Assembly: GCF_000316645.1 (NCBI RefSeq)
Contig: NC_019684.1
Span: 6,273,501-6,337,500 of the forward strand
Source: Nostoc sp. PCC 7524
GTDB taxonomy: Bacteria; Cyanobacteriota; Cyanobacteriia; Cyanobacteriales; Nostocaceae
Length of the DNA stretch: 64,000 nucleotides
Reading direction: 5' to 3'
In this document: piece after piece, positions 56,877 to 64,000 of the stretch
Layout of the letters: each line of letters begins with the position of its first letter
Numbering within the stretch: position 1 is the first letter of the stretch
Translations under genes and position numbers: made by a program
The notes under the pieces: model-generated
What the model was told of the DNA's origin: nothing
The model's database searches: none
The model's input: the letters and a program-made list of their open reading frames with translations, nothing else

Positions 56877-57293
56877 TCATTTTTGCCTTAATAAAGCTAC
56901 AAACCCAGATTGTACAAAATGAATATCGGCCGTAACGGCATAAATTAAACCCTGATCCTTCATAACAATAAATGATATACAATCTGTCAAACCCCAACTT
57001 TTATCTTGACGACTGTGATAAAGTTCCAGCGCACGCATGAGAAGCTGTGTGTCTACACTGACAACCTTGATATTATCTGTTTTATAACACTGATTAATAA
57101 ACTGAACTGATGCTGTCCGATTCACTGCACTTAAAGCATTACCAACTTCTATCAAAACTGCTTCTGTTACCCATACTTCAGCAGCATTTTTCACTCTTGG
57201 TAATAATGCTTTTGCTTGATGATGGTATTGATCATTCTTGTTCAGTATAGCCTGAATAAATACTGTATCTAAAAACAATCTTTCTTGATTCAT
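56877..57293 (-). CDS. PIN-domain toxin
   Basis: 138 residues of the VapC-type PIN RNase fold. Acidic residues are D in RLFLDTVFIQAIL, E in TEAVLIEVGNALS and D in WGLTDCISFIVM, with a C-terminal DIHF motif (TADIHFVQSGF). The frame is complete, unlike the vapC relic at 48.8 kb. The start overlaps the preceding gene by 4 bases (ATGA type), marking a two-gene toxin-antitoxin operon. Such RNases usually cut tRNA or rRNA; the target here is unknown. Confidence 0.85.
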   Translation of the reverse strand: MNQERLFLDTVFIQAILNKNDQYHHQAKALLPRVKNAAEVWVTEAVLIEVGNALSAVNRTASVQFINQCYKTDNIKVVSVDTQLLMRALELYHSRQDKSWGLTDCISFIVMKDQGLIYAVTADIHFVQSGFVALLRQK

Positions 57294-57682
57294 TCTATTA
57301 TCTCATCGGGATTTTTAGGCGTTCCATATAAATAGTGATTATGTTGACTTGACCAATCACTTGGTGCTTCAATTGTTCCTGTTAATGCCTCTAGCACATC
57401 CCAAGCGTTACCCTCAGCGTTCAAGATTTCCCCAACTTCCATTAAAGGAGATTCGATTTTAGGAGGTAAAATTTCTTCTAAAATAAGTATTTTGGGGTTT
57501 CGTTCCTGAAAAAGCTTAATCAGATTATTTATAGCTTCTTCTTGAGTCGCACCAAAACATTGATAGTCTGGTAAATCTAACAATGTAGCTTTCACTGTGC
57601 CATCTAGTTCGTTTTCAATTAAGACATCATAAGTTAACTTAGATGCTGTGTTTTTAGGGGAACTAATGAAATCTAAATTCAT
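57290..57682 (-). CDS. HicB-like antitoxin or partner of the PIN protein
   Basis: 130 residues. The segment KATLLDLPDYQCFGATQEEA has the HicB-type RNase-H-like antitoxin pattern. The C-terminal part is acidic (LMEVGEILNAEGNAWDVLEA) without an evident DNA-binding motif. It overlaps the PIN gene by 4 bases, which together with position suggests that it is the cognate antitoxin. HicB-like proteins normally pair with HicA rather than PIN toxins, so the pairing is slightly unusual. Confidence 0.65.
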   Translation of the reverse strand: MNLDFISSPKNTASKLTYDVLIENELDGTVKATLLDLPDYQCFGATQEEAINNLIKLFQERNPKILILEEILPPKIESPLMEVGEILNAEGNAWDVLEALTGTIEAPSDWSSQHNHYLYGTPKNPDEIIE

Positions 57683-57731
57683 GATATTTTTACTATTTAA
57701 TCTTTAAATTAATTATAACTGCTGACATTAG

Positions 57732-57783
57732 TTCGTAGTGAGGACTTTAGTCCTCGCAGTAGCACTAAAGTGCTTACTACAAA
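57732..57783. repeat. Palindromic dispersed repeat, third copy
   Basis: TTCGTAGTGAGGACTTTAG... with CTAAAGTGCTTACTACAAA, related to the repeats at 5997 and 31614. An internal GAGGACTTTAGTCCTC hairpin is also present. It lies upstream of the PIN/antitoxin operon. Confidence 0.75.
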
Positions 57784-58278
57784 CCTTTATTGAATTGTGG
57801 TTTTTCATTAATCTTATTTTTAGTGGCTCTGAATAATTTCCCCATATGTCAGAGTTTGACTGGTAATCTACATAATTATTGATTTGATGTAAAAAATATT
57901 ACCAATTTTTGGTAAATACTTAGAAACATAACACGATACGTTAAGTATTGCCGTAATTTAATTGACAAAGCTTAAAAATAATACGTAGGATTCATCCCTA
58001 ATCACTGCCTTTACAGCATTTTTTGTGTTCAAATAAAATTATGGGTCGATCGCCAAATAAAAATTTCTCAGAGTTTTTGTCAGAAATGTTTACAAAACTT
58101 AAGCTTTATCTCAGCCAGCAAAGAGTGTTGACTCCTCAACCTTCAGGGAAAAAGCCTCTAGAATCTACATACTTCTTAATAAATCAACAGTGCAAACGCA
58201 AAACGTTCTAATCTAAAAGCTGACTGGGTTAATTTTACTGGCAGTTTTGTAGGCAGTAATCGCAATACATAAAAATAA
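57784..58278. other. Upstream region of the apc operon
   Basis: About 500 bases without a credible gene. A 56-62 codon frame near 58023-58211 has no good start or motif. The region should contain the apcE promoter(s). It is AT-rich with several TTGACA/TATAAT-like fragments that I cannot rank. Confidence 0.4.
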
Positions 58279-61762
<3,484 letters not shown>

Positions 61763-62151
61763 ACTCCTTCTATTCAATTCAGTGATAGGGGACTAGGGAC
61801 TAGGAACTAGGGACTGGGACTTAACCAATCCCCAATACCCAGTACCCAATCCCCTATTTTCCCGTGGCAACTGTTGGAATCACGGTAAAACTGAAAAAGA
61901 ATGTTACAAACTGTTAAGAGCAGTCATAAATGCTCAACAGAATGCCGGAGAATAATTTGCGGAAGGTAGCTGAGTTTAAAAGCTGGTTTAGTTGTGTTAA
62001 CTCCAGCCAACTCGTACTCTAAAGGCAGTAGCAGTTACTTCAGTGAACTGTTGTGTCAAAAAGACGAGACAATAATCTCAGTCAACCAAATTGCAAAATC
62101 GCACCAGTTTAATTAAATCCTGGTTTTATTTCGTACTGGAGGAATCCATTA
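61763..62151. promoter_or_regulatory. apcE-apcA spacer with heptamers and likely apcA promoter
   Basis: About 390 bases. GGGACTA/CCCCAAT-type heptamers at about 61785-61855 could form an imperfect hairpin closing apcE. A GAGAC...TCTC pair lies near 62064. ACTGGAGGAATCC provides a strong ribosome site for apcA. Separate high-level transcription of apcAB is expected from this long gap, but no promoter is proven. Confidence 0.45.
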
Positions 62152-62637
62152 ATGAGTATCGTCACGAAGTCCATCGTGAATGCTGATGCAGAAGCCCGCT
62201 ACCTCAGCCCTGGCGAATTAGATCGGATCAAGAGCTTTGTTGCTGGTGGTCAGCAACGCCTACGCATCGCTCAAGTTTTGACCGACAACCGTGAGCGCAT
62301 CGTTAAGCAAGCTGGCGACCAACTGTTCCAAAAGCGTCCTGACGTTGTTTCTCCTGGTGGAAACGCTTACGGTCAAGAAATGACCGCTACCTGCCTGCGT
62401 GACCTAGACTACTATCTCCGCCTCGTGACCTACGGAATCGTTGCTGGTGACGTTACCCCCATCGAAGAAATCGGTATCGTTGGCGTTCGTGAAATGTACA
62501 AGTCCCTCGGTACTCCCATCGATGCAGTAGCTGGTGGCGTTGCTGCTATGAAGAACGTTGCTGCTGGCTTGCTGTCTGCTGAAGACGCTGCTGAAGCTGG
62601 TTCTTACTTCGACTACGTTGTTGGTGCAATGCAGTAG
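62152..62637 (+). CDS. apcA: Allophycocyanin alpha subunit
   Basis: 161 residues, bilin-bearing alpha subunit of the phycobilisome core. The phycocyanobilin Cys is in [18 protein letters not shown], and the C-terminus [11 protein letters not shown] is typical. Codon use is strongly biased, with many C-ending codons, as in highly expressed genes. GGAGG precedes the ATG. apcB follows after 69 bases. Confidence 0.98.
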   Translation: MSIVTKSIVNADAEARYLSPGELDRIKSFVAGGQQRLRIAQVLTDNRERIVKQAGDQLFQKRPDVVSPGGNAYGQEMTATCLRDLDYYLRLVTYGIVAGDVTPIEEIGIVGVREMYKSLGTPIDAVAGGVAAMKNVAAGLLSAEDAAEAGSYFDYVVGAMQ

Positions 62638-62706
62638 GTCGAAGCTGTTTCCACGGCACGAAACTGAAATCTATTGCAATAAGGTTGGAAATAAGGAAAT
62701 AACAAC

Positions 62707-63192
62707 ATGCAAGACGCAATTACCTCTGTAATTAACTCCTCAGACGTTCAAGGTAAGTACCTTGACACCGCAGCTTTAGAAAAACTCAAAGGCTACTTCG
62801 CGACTGGCGAACTACGTGTACGTGCTGCTACCACCATCAGTGCTAACGCAGCTGCAATTGTTAAAGAAGCTGTAGCTAAATCTTTGTTGTACTCTGATAT
62901 CACCCGTCCCGGTGGTAATATGTACACCACCCGTCGTTACGCTGCTTGTATCCGTGACTTGGATTACTACCTCCGCTACGCTACCTACGCTATGCTAGCT
63001 GGCGATCCTTCCATCCTCGATGAGCGCGTACTCAACGGTTTGAAAGAAACCTACAACTCCTTGGGTGTACCCATCGGTGCTACCGTTCAAGCAATCCAAG
63101 CAATGAAAGAAGTAACCGCTAGCTTGGTTGGTCCCGACGCTGGTAAAGAAATGGGTGTTTACTTCGACTACATCTCCTCTGGCTTGAGCTAA
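62707..63192 (+). CDS. apcB: Allophycocyanin beta subunit
   Basis: 161 residues, partner of ApcA in the allophycocyanin trimer. The bilin Cys is in [20 protein letters not shown], preceded by the conserved Asn-methylation context ([14 protein letters not shown]). AAGGA lies before the ATG. A long-range hairpin in the downstream spacer separates it from apcC. Confidence 0.98.
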   Translation: MQDAITSVINSSDVQGKYLDTAALEKLKGYFATGELRVRAATTISANAAAIVKEAVAKSLLYSDITRPGGNMYTTRRYAACIRDLDYYLRYATYAMLAGDPSILDERVLNGLKETYNSLGVPIGATVQAIQAMKEVTASLVGPDAGKEMGVYFDYISSGLS

Positions 63193-63235
63193 GAGCTAAT
63201 TGCACTTAAGTAATTAGGTGCGCCTATCGTAAGGT

Positions 63236-63332
63236 CTGGAAATCAACCATGAGTGCTAGAACGTCTATACGCTTATCTAACTAAAACTTAGTCATGAGTG
63301 TTAGCTGTCTAGTGTTGATGTTTGATTTCCAG
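63236..63332 (+). promoter_or_regulatory. Long-range stem between apcB and apcC
   Basis: CTGGAAATCAA (63236-63246) pairs perfectly with TTGATTTCCAG (63322-63332) around a 75-base loop. The loop contains two near-direct copies of CATGAGTGCTAG (63248 and 63293). There is no T-run, so processing, pausing or partial termination is likelier than full termination. Confidence 0.5.
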
Positions 63333-63429
63333 CCTTGGACAGATTAATTAAATATCTGTGTAAAACTCATAATCCCTTTCATTTTTGAGATAAAAAAAGT
63401 TTTCACACTCACCATAGGAGATTCAAAAC

Positions 63430-63636
63430 ATGGCGCGGTTATTTAAAATTACAGCTTGCGTTCCCAGCCAAACCCGGATTCGCACCCAACGCGAATTACA
63501 AAACACCTACTTTACCAAGCTTGTTCCTTACGAAAACTGGTTCCGTGAACAGCAACGGATTCAAAAAATGGGTGGCAAAATCGTTAAGGTGGAATTGGCA
63601 ACTGGTAAGCAAGGCGCTAATGCTGGGTTGCTGTAA
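63430..63636 (+). CDS. apcC: Allophycocyanin core linker, 7.8 kDa
   Basis: 68 residues (MARLFKITACVPSQTRIRTQ...), the small linker inside core trimers that shifts their absorption and stabilises cylinder ends. The CpcD-like fold is basic and ends GKQGANAGLL. ATAGGAG lies before the ATG. It is the last gene of the operon. Confidence 0.97.
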   Translation: MARLFKITACVPSQTRIRTQRELQNTYFTKLVPYENWFREQQRIQKMGGKIVKVELATGKQGANAGLL

Positions 63637-63673
63637 TTGCTATAAGTTGAAAATTTATTATAAGAAGTTGTCG

Positions 63674-63704
63674 AAGAGGTCTAATTAGACCTCTTTATTT
63701 TTTG
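63674..63704 (+). terminator. Rho-independent terminator of the apc operon
   Basis: AAGAGGTCTAA (63674-63684) meets its exact complement TTAGACCTCTT (63685-63695), followed by TATTTTTTG. Perfect stem plus T-rich tail, 38 bases after apcC. Confidence 0.9.
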
Positions 63705-64000
63705 CGTAAAAGTAAATAAATTATCCCAAATTGCCCCTAATGGACTGACACAACTACAATAATGCCAAAAAATTGTAGGGTTTCCTTCCGTCAACTAAGG
63801 TGCGTTAGTCCCAATAACTTCTCAGTATATCAATGGCTTCTTTGGCTGATGCACACTACATATTGAATATTGTAAACAGCCTATATCCTTACACTCTTTT
63901 GCTATAGGGAAAATAAAAAGTAGAAATACTGATGCACCCAGACCAAGTTGTAGCAATAGAATTCAGACATTACCGATAAGCTTCGGACATCATCAAGATG
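63705..64000. other. End of window, no gene seen
   Basis: About 300 bases without an open frame of note. GGACTGACACAACTACAA near 63741 resembles the end sequences of the MITE-like elements at 13.9 and 30.87 kb, so a fragment of such an element is likely. Confidence 0.4.

Noticed and set aside
58023..58211. 56-62 codon frame upstream of apcE
   Set aside because: No ribosome site, no motif, and it lies in the expected apc promoter/leader region.

Overview
The window is chromosomal DNA from a filamentous, heterocyst-forming cyanobacterium of the Nostoc/Anabaena group. The evidence is a four-repeat apcE with apcA, apcB and apcC; the split cyanobacterial ATP synthase operon with both b and b' subunits; a hetF-type CHAT protein next to a 12-copy NsiR1-like small-RNA array; many HIP1 octamers (GCGATCGC); and abundant short tandem heptamer repeats (STRR type) between and sometimes inside genes. 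No rRNA or CRISPR was seen. There is one tRNA, tRNA-Gln(UUG).

Layout. Positions 1-13.2 kb hold core housekeeping genes: proS, a GerMN-domain protein, an ArsR regulator, efp-accB, a lumenal cyclophilin, a Uma2 protein, thiL, nadD-gap2, murC-murB and ybaB/ebfC. Positions 13.2-14.1 kb hold no protein gene, but contain a promoter-like TATAAT followed by about 195 nt of strongly structured sequence (candidate ncRNA) and a MITE-like palindrome. Positions 14.1-18.5 kb carry a DMT-family exporter, a peptidoglycan-binding/HEAT protein, a DUF2141 protein and a histidine kinase. Positions 18.7-22.9 kb are the heterocyst-related locus: hetF on the minus strand and, divergent from it, tandem units made of TCCGGA promoter box, about 65-nt RNA and terminator. 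Positions 23.4-37 kb are mixed core genes: a thioredoxin-like protein, a subtilase, thiD, glnB (PII), the formaldehyde-detoxification pair fghA and frmA, avtA, rimM, membrane proteins and tRNA-Gln. An AbrB-Doc toxin-antitoxin pair and a GT-C glycosyltransferase follow.

Positions 40.5-46.9 kb are the minus-strand ATP synthase operon atp1-I-H-G-F-D-A-C; the beta and epsilon genes are not in the window, as is usual in cyanobacteria. After a methyltransferase gene, positions 48.7-57.7 kb form an accessory island. It contains a VapBC-like pair whose toxin has an in-frame stop, a decayed IS630-type transposase gene split by an ISKra4-like element (perfect 22-bp ends, 8-bp direct repeat), a second and intact IS630 element, and a four-gene signalling cassette. 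That cassette encodes a TerY-like VWA protein, a PP2C phosphatase, a YegI-like kinase fused to seven WD40 repeats and a membrane anchor, and an overlapping membrane-PDZ protein. A PIN/antitoxin pair closes the island. Positions 58.3-63.6 kb are the allophycocyanin core operon apcE-apcA-apcB-apcC, closed by a strong terminator.

The most interesting parts are the VWA-phosphatase-kinase/WD40-PDZ cassette, where a T7 run could fuse the last two genes by frameshift; the NsiR1 array facing the hetF leader; the unassigned structured RNA near 13.6 kb; the nested transposons; and heptamer repeats translated within rimM and thiL. All calls rest on reading the sequence. No database search was run.
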